A DNA stretch of 7,755 nt from JBBRLA01 sp038231615. GTDB lineage: Bacteria > Myxococcota_A > Polyangia > Palsa-1104 > JAEUJZ01. This document shows positions 1-6,200 of the stretch, piece after piece (position 1 is the first letter of the stretch; every line of letters begins with the position of its first letter). The position numbers and the translations under genes are program-made. The stretch lies in the NCBI GenBank assembly GCA_038231615.1, contig JBBRLA010000416.1:1-7755 (forward strand), written 5' to 3'. The notes beneath the pieces were generated by a model. It made no database searches and was not told the origin of the DNA. It saw only the letters and a program-made list of their open reading frames with translations.

Positions 1-345
1 AAGAAGGGAAAGGGCGCCGAAGAGGGTCCCCAGCACCCGGGAGGAGACCTCGGCGGGGACACGGAGGAGCAGGCCCAGGGACAGGAGCAAGGTCCACAGG
101 AAGTTGGTATAGCCCTCGACGCGCTCGCCCAAGTTGAAGACGAGTTGGCCGTGCCGTGCCAGGTTTCTGGCGTAGACAAAGGAGATGAAGGCGTCATCGG
201 TGACGAAGTTAAAGACCAGGCTGTGAGCAACCAGGACGCCGGTGGCGATGAGGAGCAACGCCGCCCAGGGCGCAAAGCGGGGCCACGGAAGGCCCGCCTG
301 GGTCACGGGGGAGGGCCTGCGGGGGCCGCGGGAAGGTCCGTCCAT
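1..345 (-). CDS. GT-C (GT39-like) membrane glycosyltransferase, N-terminal part, cut by left edge
   Basis: The reverse strand reads open from ATG at 345 to the window edge, giving 115 residues with no stop, so the gene continues to the left. A short basic, Pro-rich N-terminus is followed by a membrane helix (about residues 26-46). Next comes the motif TDDAFISFVYARNLA (49-63) and then a stretch ending ERVEGYTNFLW (74-84), which leads into further hydrophobic helices. The Asp pair D50/D51 just after the first helix is the usual catalytic site in the first periplasmic loop of GT-C enzymes. The DDAFI...YARNLA...VEGYTNFLW pattern is typical of a large bacterial family that uses polyprenyl-phosphate sugars; some actinobacterial arabinofuranosyltransferases look similar. 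The exact sugar cannot be told. A TTG at 369, in frame and preceded by GGAGG (374-378) at a 4-base spacing, is an alternative start adding 8 residues. The gene is transcribed away from the operon beginning at 571 and may share its function. Confidence 0.88.
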   Translation of the reverse strand, partial: MDGPSRGPRRPSPVTQAGLPWPRFAPWAALLLIATGVLVAHSLVFNFVTDDAFISFVYARNLARHGQLVFNLGERVEGYTNFLWTLLLSLGLLLRVPAEVSSRVLGTLFGALSLL

Positions 346-425
346 CCTGGCGCAGCAGGTTATGCGCAAACGGCCTCCGGCTCAAGCTCCGGGCCTCAGA
401 AGACGACCGAGAAGAAGGTGCAGCC

Positions 426-445
426 AAGATTTATTGAATCAAATC
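426..445. promoter_or_regulatory. AT-rich island in the divergent intergenic region, possible promoter or operator
   Basis: The 225 bases between the divergent starts (345 minus, 571 plus) are the only non-coding DNA in the window. They are GC-rich except for this 20-base stretch, where 16 bases are A or T. It contains a small dyad, GATTT (428-432) and AAATC (441-445), separated by 8 bases. Its location suits a shared control region for both transcription units. I could not find a convincing -35/-10 pair on either strand, and 446-570 shows only GC-rich sequence that could be leader. The regulatory role is inferred from position and composition alone. Confidence 0.3.
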
Positions 446-570
446 CCTGGAAAGCGAAGCGCGTCCCGGCATCCGCAGCCCAGACAAAGAAGCCCGCAGA
501 ACCGACGCCCGTGACCCCGAAGGTCCCCCGACCATCGGACGTGGCCGACCGCACATGAAGCACGTCGGCG

Positions 571-3500
571 ATGGTGGATATGCAGATTGCGCCGCGGCCC
601 CGGATTGGCCATATTCTTCGCTCGATGCAAACCGAGAGACCCGGCCTGGGCCTGAAGGCGTCGCCCCCGCAGGGCGGGCTCAGGTCCTTCTTGGGACTGG
701 GCTTGGGTATGAACCTGGGGCCTGCCGTGGCGGGCCTTGTGTGCGGTGCCGCCGGGGGGGTCGCGGCGGCCACCCTGGATTATGTCCGCGCCCTGCAGGA
801 GATCTCCCGCCACCTGCAGAAGGGCCAGGGAGCGGCCCAGGTGTGGGCCTTCCTGGCCTGTTTGTACGGCGGGGTAGGCGCCTTGAGCGGCCTGCTGGTG
901 GCGCTGGCGCTGGTCCTGCTGGTACGGGTGTCGATTCTGGGGAGTTTCTTGCGGGCCGACTCTCAGAAGGACCCTGCCGAATCCGGGAAGCCGGTACACG
1001 GGCGGCCCCTGCCCCTGTGGGCCGTGGCCACCTCGGCCGTGGTGGCGGCAGCGGGGCTGGGGGCAGCGCTTTACGGGCCGGCGTCCTTCGCCCTGCAGCG
1101 CTTTCACCACCGCGTCCTCATCGCGCTGCTGATGGGTGCCGCGGCGGCGGGGCTGGCGCTGCCGTTCTGCGGGCTCGGGCTGCTGATCCTTTCGGGGCTC
1201 TCGGCCCTTTCTGGGCAGGGGCCCAAGGTGCGGCCCGGCCTGCGAGGTCCACGGGTGCTTTATCTCGCCGGCCTGCTCCTGGGGGGGATACTCCTGGGCG
1301 GCGCGGATGGCATCTTCTTCCTGCGCCTTCAGGGCAACCCCCGCATGACCCCGCACCTGCGCGCCTTGAACCTGGCCCTGTGGACGCCCCTCTTGGCGCT
1401 GTGCTGCCTTGGCCTGGGCCACCTCGCCGGGCGGGCCCTTTCGGCGAGGGCCGGCGGATCTGCCGCCCTGCGCCGCGGCCTGCGTCCGCCGGAGGTGCAG
1501 GCGCTGGTGCTGCTGGCGGTGCCGACGCTACCGGTCCTGGGGGTGCTGCTGGCCTACTGGGACACCCTGCGCATCCTCGATCTGCGGCCGATCACGTCCC
1601 TGCTCCTGGCCCTGATCGTCGCTCTCGCCGTGCATTTCGTGGCCGCGCGACTCAGGGCCGCTCGCCTGGCACCGGCCCATTCGGCCAACCCGAGTGGGCT
1701 TCTTTGGCACCGCCGCGCCGTGGCCCTGCTTATGCTCCAGCAGCTTTTGTGGTCCGGCGCCCACTTCTTCGGAAGGAGCGACCGGGTGCGCAAGGCCGCC
1801 CTTTCCCAGGCCCCGCTGGCCGGCCCGCTGCTTGGCGGGATGCAGCAGGTCTTCGACCTGGACCGCGACGGCTTCCCCTCCCGCTTTGTGGCCGGCGGCA
1901 CCGACTGCGACGACCTGGATCCCGAAGTCCACCCCGGGGCCTTCGACTGGCCCGACGACGGCATCGACCAGAACTGCAACGGCCACCAGGCGACCCTGCC
2001 CAGCGAGACCCTTTCCCCCTGGCCGGCGCGTCCCCCGGGCCTGCCCGATCGCCCCAACGTCGTCCTCATCACCATCGACGCCCTGCGCGCCGACCACGTC
2101 GGGGTCTACGGCTATCCCCGGCCGACCACCCCCGTACTGGACGCCCTGGCCCGGGAAAGCTTTCTCTTCCGCAACGGCTGGGCCCATGCCCCCTCGACGC
2201 GCTACTCCGTGCCGGCCATCCTGACCGGGCGCTACCCCTCGACCCTCGCCTGGGGCTCGCCGATGCAGCACTGGCCCCCAGAGGTCCTGCCGGAAAACCG
2301 CCTGATCTCCGAGATGCTGCGGGCGCGCGGTTATCATACCATCGCGCTCCTCTCGTATCACTACTTCGAGCCCACCTGGGGCCTGTCCCGGGGCTTCGAC
2401 GACTACGACGTCCACCTGATGACGCTGCACTCGATGGGTGGCGACCCGGCGGCGACCAGCGGCACCTCGTCCCGGGAGCTGGCCGACCTGGCCATCGGGC
2501 GCATCGCCGCCCAGGTGCAGTACCCCGAAAAACCTTTCTTCCTGTGGGTGCACTTCTACGACCCCCACTATCGCTACGAGGTCCACCCGGGGATCCCGGT
2601 GTTCGGCACCGGCCAGAACGAAGAGGACCTCTACGACGGGGAGATCCGCTACACCGACCAGCACATCGGTCGTGTGCTTGCGGCCCTGCGCGAAAGCGGC
2701 GCCTGGGACCGCACCGTCATCGCCATCACCGCCGACCACGGCGAGGGCTTCGAGGAGCACGGCATCCCCCGGGACCGGCGCCACGGTTATCACCTTTATG
2801 CCAATCAGACCAAGGTGCCCTTCATCCTCCATGTCCCCGGCAGTGCCCTCGGCCCCGCTCGGGAGATCGACGCTCCGGTGGGGCACGTGGACCTTCTGCC
2901 GACCCTTCTGAACCTGTGCGGGGGGCAGGCGCAGGACGAACCGCGCCTGGCCGGGCATTCGCTTCTGGGGTTGCTCCTGGGACAGGAGGATGGCGCCGCC
3001 CGCCGGGTGTTTCAGGAGGTGATGTACGAGGGGCCGACCGAGCGCAAGGCGGTGGTCACCCGGCGCTGGCATTACATCCGCAACGTGATCCCCGACGGCA
3101 CCGGCGAACTCTATGACCTGCAAGCGGACGCCGACGAAAAGCACGACCAGCAGGGGCTGCCGGGGACCGCGCTGGCCGAGCGAGACCTGTCCCTGGCCCT
3201 GGCGGAGTGGATGGACGAAAGCGCCATCCCTCCTGACTTCCGCCGCCGGGTGGCGGGCAACCTGTCCACCTCGCCGCCCGCGCTGGAGCCGGGGCAGAAG
3301 AACATCCGGGGGGTCCTGGGCGGCTGGCTGGGGATCGAGAGCGCCGGGGTGCGCCGGGCACAGGTGAGCCGTGGCGACGCCGCCGAACTGGTGGTGGTGC
3401 TGAAGGGGATTGCCCGGGGCGAGACCGGATGGCGCCTCTTCACCCACCTGACCAGCCAGAAGGGTGCCTTTGTCAACGCCGACCACGACCCCTTGGAGGG

Positions 3501-3714
3501 GCTGCTGCCGCCGCCGCGCATCCGCCCCGGGCAGTATGTGCGGGACGTGGTGAAGATCCCGCTGCCCGCCGACTTCCCCACCGGGCCGGCGTTCGTGGAC
3601 ATCGGCCTTTATCACGTTGGGCACGCGGGTGAGCGGGCCCCGGTGAGCGGCCTCGCGCCCTTCGTCAACCCGCCCGATCGGGTGGTCCGCGTGGCCACGG
3701 TGGAGGTACGGTGA
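571..3714 (+). CDS. Polytopic membrane protein with periplasmic sulfatase/alkaline-phosphatase-superfamily domain and MopE-like metal-binding motif
   Basis: The 1047-residue product has four parts. (1) Nine predicted membrane helices lie at about 42-66, 95-120, 149-169, 182-210, 228-251, 263-285, 308-329, 338-360 and 382-398. Basic loops fall on the cytoplasmic side, which places the remainder in the periplasm. (2) A MopE-like motif spans 429-471, with DLDRDG, TDCDD and DGIDQNCNG and cysteines C446 and C469. (3) A sulfatase-fold domain covers about 494-880: NVVLITIDALRADHVGVYGY (496-515), LTGRYPS (551-557), HFYDPH (661-666), ADHGEGFEEHG (721-731) and a later His at 741. Likely metal ligands include D503, D722 and H723. 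(4) A beta-rich C-terminal domain covers about 905-1047. The nucleophile position, aligned from LTG, is Thr543 in STRYSVPAILTG, so formylglycine formation is not possible. A phospho- or phosphoethanolamine-type transferase is as likely as a sulfatase. ATG 571 is the first start after an in-frame TGA at 556. It lacks a clear Shine-Dalgarno, and M4 (580) and M19 (625) are alternatives. This is the first gene of the operon. Confidence 0.9.
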   Translation: MVDMQIAPRPRIGHILRSMQTERPGLGLKASPPQGGLRSFLGLGLGMNLGPAVAGLVCGAAGGVAAATLDYVRALQEISRHLQKGQGAAQVWAFLACLYGGVGALSGLLVALALVLLVRVSILGSFLRADSQKDPAESGKPVHGRPLPLWAVATSAVVAAAGLGAALYGPASFALQRFHHRVLIALLMGAAAAGLALPFCGLGLLILSGLSALSGQGPKVRPGLRGPRVLYLAGLLLGGILLGGADGIFFLRLQGNPRMTPHLRALNLALWTPLLALCCLGLGHLAGRALSARAGGSAALRRGLRPPEVQALVLLAVPTLPVLGVLLAYWDTLRILDLRPITSLLLALIVALAVHFVAARLRAARLAPAHSANPSGLLWHRRAVALLMLQQLLWSGAHFFGRSDRVRKAALSQAPLAGPLLGGMQQVFDLDRDGFPSRFVAGGTDCDDLDPEVHPGAFDWPDDGIDQNCNGHQATLPSETLSPWPARPPGLPDRPNVVLITIDALRADHVGVYGYPRPTTPVLDALARESFLFRNGWAHAPSTRYSVPAILTGRYPSTLAWGSPMQHWPPEVLPENRLISEMLRARGYHTIALLSYHYFEPTWGLSRGFDDYDVHLMTLHSMGGDPAATSGTSSRELADLAIGRIAAQVQYPEKPFFLWVHFYDPHYRYEVHPGIPVFGTGQNEEDLYDGEIRYTDQHIGRVLAALRESGAWDRTVIAITADHGEGFEEHGIPRDRRHGYHLYANQTKVPFILHVPGSALGPAREIDAPVGHVDLLPTLLNLCGGQAQDEPRLAGHSLLGLLLGQEDGAARRVFQEVMYEGPTERKAVVTRRWHYIRNVIPDGTGELYDLQADADEKHDQQGLPGTALAERDLSLALAEWMDESAIPPDFRRRVAGNLSTSPPALEPGQKNIRGVLGGWLGIESAGVRRAQVSRGDAAELVVVLKGIARGETGWRLFTHLTSQKGAFVNADHDPLEGLLPPPRIRPGQYVRDVVKIPLPADFPTGPAFVDIGLYHVGHAGERAPVSGLAPFVNPPDRVVRVATVEVR
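3702..3714 (+). promoter_or_regulatory. Ribosome binding site and GTGA stop/start overlap
   Basis: GGAGG at 3702-3706 lies 4 bases before the GTG at 3711, inside the last codons of the upstream gene. The GTG overlaps that gene's TGA (3712-3714). This supports GTG at 3711 as the true start of the second gene and indicates coupled translation. Confidence 0.7.
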
Positions 3715-5282
3715 GGTCACGGCTGGCACTGTCACAGCGTGGGCCCGGTGAGTCCTTTGCCACCGCTGGGCGGTTCGCAGTCGGGCTTTTGCGCGTCGCC
3801 GCGCTGGCTCTGTCGGCGGTGGCGGTCGGGATGTTCATTTATGTTGCGGCGCGACGCCTGGCCTACCCCTACGACCTGGAGTGGATGGAGGGCGGCATGC
3901 TGTGTCATGCCCTGCGCCTTCTGCAGGGCCAGCCAATCTACGCGCTGCCATCGGTGGATTTCATCCCCCACCTGTACACGCCGCTCTACCCCGCGGTGGT
4001 CGCCGGGCTGGGGTGGATCGCCGGGGACGTGTCCTATCCCCTGGCCCGAGCGGTGTCGCTGCTCTCGTTCTTGGGCGCCGTGGCCATCGGGGTGGAGTGG
4101 GCCTACCGCGAGGGCGGCTCGGCATCGGTGGCCCTGTGCGCGCTGGCCCTGCCCATCGCCGCTTTCCCGGTGAGCGGTGGCTGGTATGATCTTGCCCGCA
4201 GCGATTCGCTGCAACTTTTCCTTACCGTGCTGGGGGCGCAAGTGGCGTGGTATGGGCGGGCGCGGCACGGGCGGGCGGTGCTGGCGGCGCTCCTGCTCTT
4301 GCTGGCCTTCCTGGCGAAGCAGACCGCGGCGCCCCTGATTGTCTTCGTCGGGGTGGCGCTGCTGCCTTCGCTTTTCTCCGGGCGCCGGGCAGTGCTCACC
4401 CTGGCATTGTGCGGCGCGCTGCTCTTCGGGCTGGCCCTGTACCTGCTCGATCGGGCCTCTTTGGGCTGGTTCTGGACCTACATCTTCCGCATTCATCAGG
4501 CGCACCCCTTCTTCCCCAGGCGGGCCTACGTGGAGACGCCCCTGGTGCTGATCCGGGCGCTGGGACCCGCGCTGATTTTGGTGCCCTGGGCACTGGCCTC
4601 GGGCCGGCACCACGGCGGGCTGCCCTTCCTGGCCTGGCTCGGACTCGGCGGAATGATAACCTCCTGCATCAGCTTCGGCACCCAGTGGGCCCACGTGAAC
4701 GCGCTCATCCCGGGACTCTTCTTCCCGGCCCTCGCCATTGGCGCCGCTGGCGGACGCCTTCTGAGTGGCGGCGGCGGCGGCAAGAAAGAGCGTCCGCCCG
4801 GGGTCGCTTCCGGGACGCTGGTCCGTCGGGCGCTGGTATTCATCCTCTTGTGCGGTTCCCTCTTTTCCCTTTTGCGATCCTTCCACCCGGCGGCACACCT
4901 GCCCACCGCCGCCGACCGCCAGGCCGGCGCCCAGGTCATCGCCAGGCTGCGCGACGCGCCGGGCGAAGTGCTGATTCCCTTCCACCCCTTCTACGCCCAC
5001 CTGGCGGGCAAGCGCACCTACCTGCATCGCATGGGCGTATGGGATGTGCGCGACACCATGGCCGGGCCCGTGCGCGGGCTGACCGAGGCCCTGCGCGAGC
5101 AGCGCTTCTCCCGCATCATCTTCGACGACAAGATCCAGGGGACCTGGAGCGACTGGCCGGCGGTGCGGGACTTCTACCATGTCGTCGAGCACTTCCGTGG
5201 CCCGCGGACCCTCGAAGGAGCGCAGACCGTGCCCAGCCTGATGCTGGCGCCCACCCCACCTGTTGACCCGGAGCTGCAGTAG
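3711..5282 (+). CDS. GT-C-like polytopic membrane protein, probable glycosyltransferase
   Basis: The 523-residue product has about ten to eleven hydrophobic helices between residues 22 and 388 and a soluble C-terminal tail. After the first helix (22-47) comes YPYDLEWMEGG (52-62), followed by HLYTPLYP (87-94). An acidic motif right after helix 1 (D55, E57), followed by an aromatic-Pro patch, is the normal layout of GT39-like GT-C enzymes, where these acids serve as catalytic base and metal or phosphate-site residues. Other conserved-looking patches are WYDLARSDS (158-166) and LAKQTA (201-206). Residues 405-470 form a small alpha/beta periplasmic region typical of the ends of these proteins. 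The start is GTG, set by a good Shine-Dalgarno and a GTGA overlap. I recognise the general superfamily but not the substrate. It could belong to a GT-C subfamily without a formal CAZy number. Confidence 0.85.
   Translation: MRSRLALSQRGPGESFATAGRFAVGLLRVAALALSAVAVGMFIYVAARRLAYPYDLEWMEGGMLCHALRLLQGQPIYALPSVDFIPHLYTPLYPAVVAGLGWIAGDVSYPLARAVSLLSFLGAVAIGVEWAYREGGSASVALCALALPIAAFPVSGGWYDLARSDSLQLFLTVLGAQVAWYGRARHGRAVLAALLLLLAFLAKQTAAPLIVFVGVALLPSLFSGRRAVLTLALCGALLFGLALYLLDRASLGWFWTYIFRIHQAHPFFPRRAYVETPLVLIRALGPALILVPWALASGRHHGGLPFLAWLGLGGMITSCISFGTQWAHVNALIPGLFFPALAIGAAGGRLLSGGGGGKKERPPGVASGTLVRRALVFILLCGSLFSLLRSFHPAAHLPTAADRQAGAQVIARLRDAPGEVLIPFHPFYAHLAGKRTYLHRMGVWDVRDTMAGPVRGLTEALREQRFSRIIFDDKIQGTWSDWPAVRDFYHVVEHFRGPRTLEGAQTVPSLMLAPTPPVDPELQ
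4767..4781 (+). repeat. (GGC)5 triplet run encoding a penta-glycine linker
   Basis: Five perfect GGC triplets encode G353-G357, just before KKE and the final hydrophobic helix of the membrane protein at 3711-5282. The run falls in a predicted cytoplasmic or interfacial loop, where length changes by whole triplets would be tolerated. It is a simple in-frame microsatellite. Confidence 0.7.
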
Positions 5283-6200
5283 ATGGGGGACAAAGCCCGG
5301 GCCGCGGCGATGCTTGCGGCGGTGATTGGAGTGGCCCTGTGGGAGGCCCTGGCCGCCGTCCGCGCACCCCACCTCGCCCCCACCGAGGCCGACTACCAGG
5401 CCGTCGCGGCCATGGTACGGGCTGGCTTCGTCCAGGGGGACCTCATCACCTGCGCGCCCCCCTGGATCGCCCCGTCGGTGCGTCGGGAGATGGGCGACCT
5501 GATGCCGGCCTGGATGGTGGGGCGGCCCGATTCGCTGGCCTATGGGCGCATCTGGGAGGTGTCGATCCGCGGCGAGCGGGCCGAGGACACCGCGGCCCTG
5601 CACCCGGAGTTCTCCGAGGAACATGGGCGGGTGAGCCTTTCGCGCTACCGGCAGCAGGCGGTGACCGTGACGTACGACCTGGCCGCCCATTATTTGACGG
5701 CGCGGGTGACGCAGGCGCCGCTGGGCGCACCTTTGGGCCGGGAACTTCACTGCCCATTTGTGGGGCCGGTGCCCGCCCAGAATGACGGCGCCCCCCCCCG
5801 GGGCGAGGCCGGCGCCTTCCACTGCGCCGCCAGCCGCATCGAGCGCCGGGTGATGGAGATCGACTACCGCCCCCGCCACGGCATCGTAGTGCCCGCGGAG
5901 CCGGGGCGCATCACAGCGCTGGAGTTCCCCGACGCGCTGCCCAGGGAAAGCGCCGGGGCCCGGCTGGTATTGTGGTTCGGCCTGCACGATTACTACGCCC
6001 GAAAAACCGATAGCGGACCGGTGGATGTCATGGTAGACCTGAACCGTGGTCGCACCCGCGTGCCGGTGCAGGTGTTCCCCGATCGCGGCTGGCAGCAAAT
6101 CATCATACCCATCGGCGGGCCCGGTGTCCTGCGGCTGGAAGTATCGGCAAAAGACGCCAGGGCACGCAACCTGGGCTTCGCCGGACAGGTGCGCCGATGA
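5283..6200 (+). CDS. Membrane-anchored or secreted protein of unknown function, GT-C operon companion
   Basis: The 305-residue product begins with a charged tip and one hydrophobic segment (about 7-26). This is a signal anchor or signal peptide with no lipobox Cys, so the rest should lie outside the cytoplasmic membrane. Two regions follow. Residues 36-95 include FVQGDLITCAPPWIAP (49-64), GDLMP (71-75) and YGRIWEVSIRG (87-97), a pattern that resembles the soluble periplasmic segments of some GT39-type proteins. Residues 120-305 are beta-strand rich, with VLWFGLHDYY (229-238), GWQQIIIPIG (269-278) and LRLEVSAKDA (283-292), and look like a jelly-roll or carbohydrate-binding fold. Three cysteines (57, 157, 181) could give one disulfide. 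No catalytic motif is evident. ATG 5283 directly follows the TAG of the upstream gene, with GGAG (5270-5273) 9 bases before it. Its place between two GT-C genes suggests an accessory, acceptor-binding or glycan-recognition role; I cannot name it. Confidence 0.85.
   Translation: MGDKARAAAMLAAVIGVALWEALAAVRAPHLAPTEADYQAVAAMVRAGFVQGDLITCAPPWIAPSVRREMGDLMPAWMVGRPDSLAYGRIWEVSIRGERAEDTAALHPEFSEEHGRVSLSRYRQQAVTVTYDLAAHYLTARVTQAPLGAPLGRELHCPFVGPVPAQNDGAPPRGEAGAFHCAASRIERRVMEIDYRPRHGIVVPAEPGRITALEFPDALPRESAGARLVLWFGLHDYYARKTDSGPVDVMVDLNRGRTRVPVQVFPDRGWQQIIIPIGGPGVLRLEVSAKDARARNLGFAGQVRR
5791..5799 (+). repeat. Nine-C homopolymer tract inside a coding region
   Basis: A run of nine C bases, followed by GGGG, encodes part of the Ala-Pro-Pro-Arg stretch at about residues 170-173 of the anchored protein. 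The reading frame is intact across it. The tract sits in a predicted loop and is the longest mononucleotide run I noticed. It could be prone to slippage in the cell or to sequencing error. Confidence 0.6.

Noticed and set aside
372..397. GC-rich symmetric stretch (CCGG-CTCAAGCT-CCGG) considered as a terminator or operator
   Set aside because: CCGG is self-complementary, but the inner bases do not form a stable stem and no T-run follows on either strand.
145..558. Small plus-strand open frame of 137 codons across the divergent region
   Set aside because: It is antisense to the GT-C gene at 1-345 and has a disordered, Lys/Pro/Gly-rich translation without start-site support.
754..1287. G7 runs at 754-760 and 1281-1287 considered as slippage or G-quadruplex sites
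   Set aside because: Each is a single short run encoding Gly in a membrane helix. No neighbouring G-tracts are arranged for a quadruplex, and the frame is intact.
555..3116. Long plus-strand open frame (853 codons) overlapping the sulfatase-fold gene in another frame
   Set aside because: The translation is rich in Arg, Pro, Gly and Ala without motifs or membrane pattern, as expected for a shadow frame in GC-rich DNA. The 571-3714 frame carries all recognisable domains.
1528..3735. Minus-strand open frame of 735 codons antisense to the sulfatase-fold gene
   Set aside because: The product is Gly/Val/His/Gln-rich, with no domain, and its openness follows from strong GC bias at third positions of the sense gene.
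3732..6098. Minus-strand open frame of 788 codons antisense to two operon genes
   Set aside because: It spans two well-supported sense genes and their junction. The translation is low in hydrophobic structure and rich in Arg, Gln, His, Gly and Pro. It is a composition artefact.
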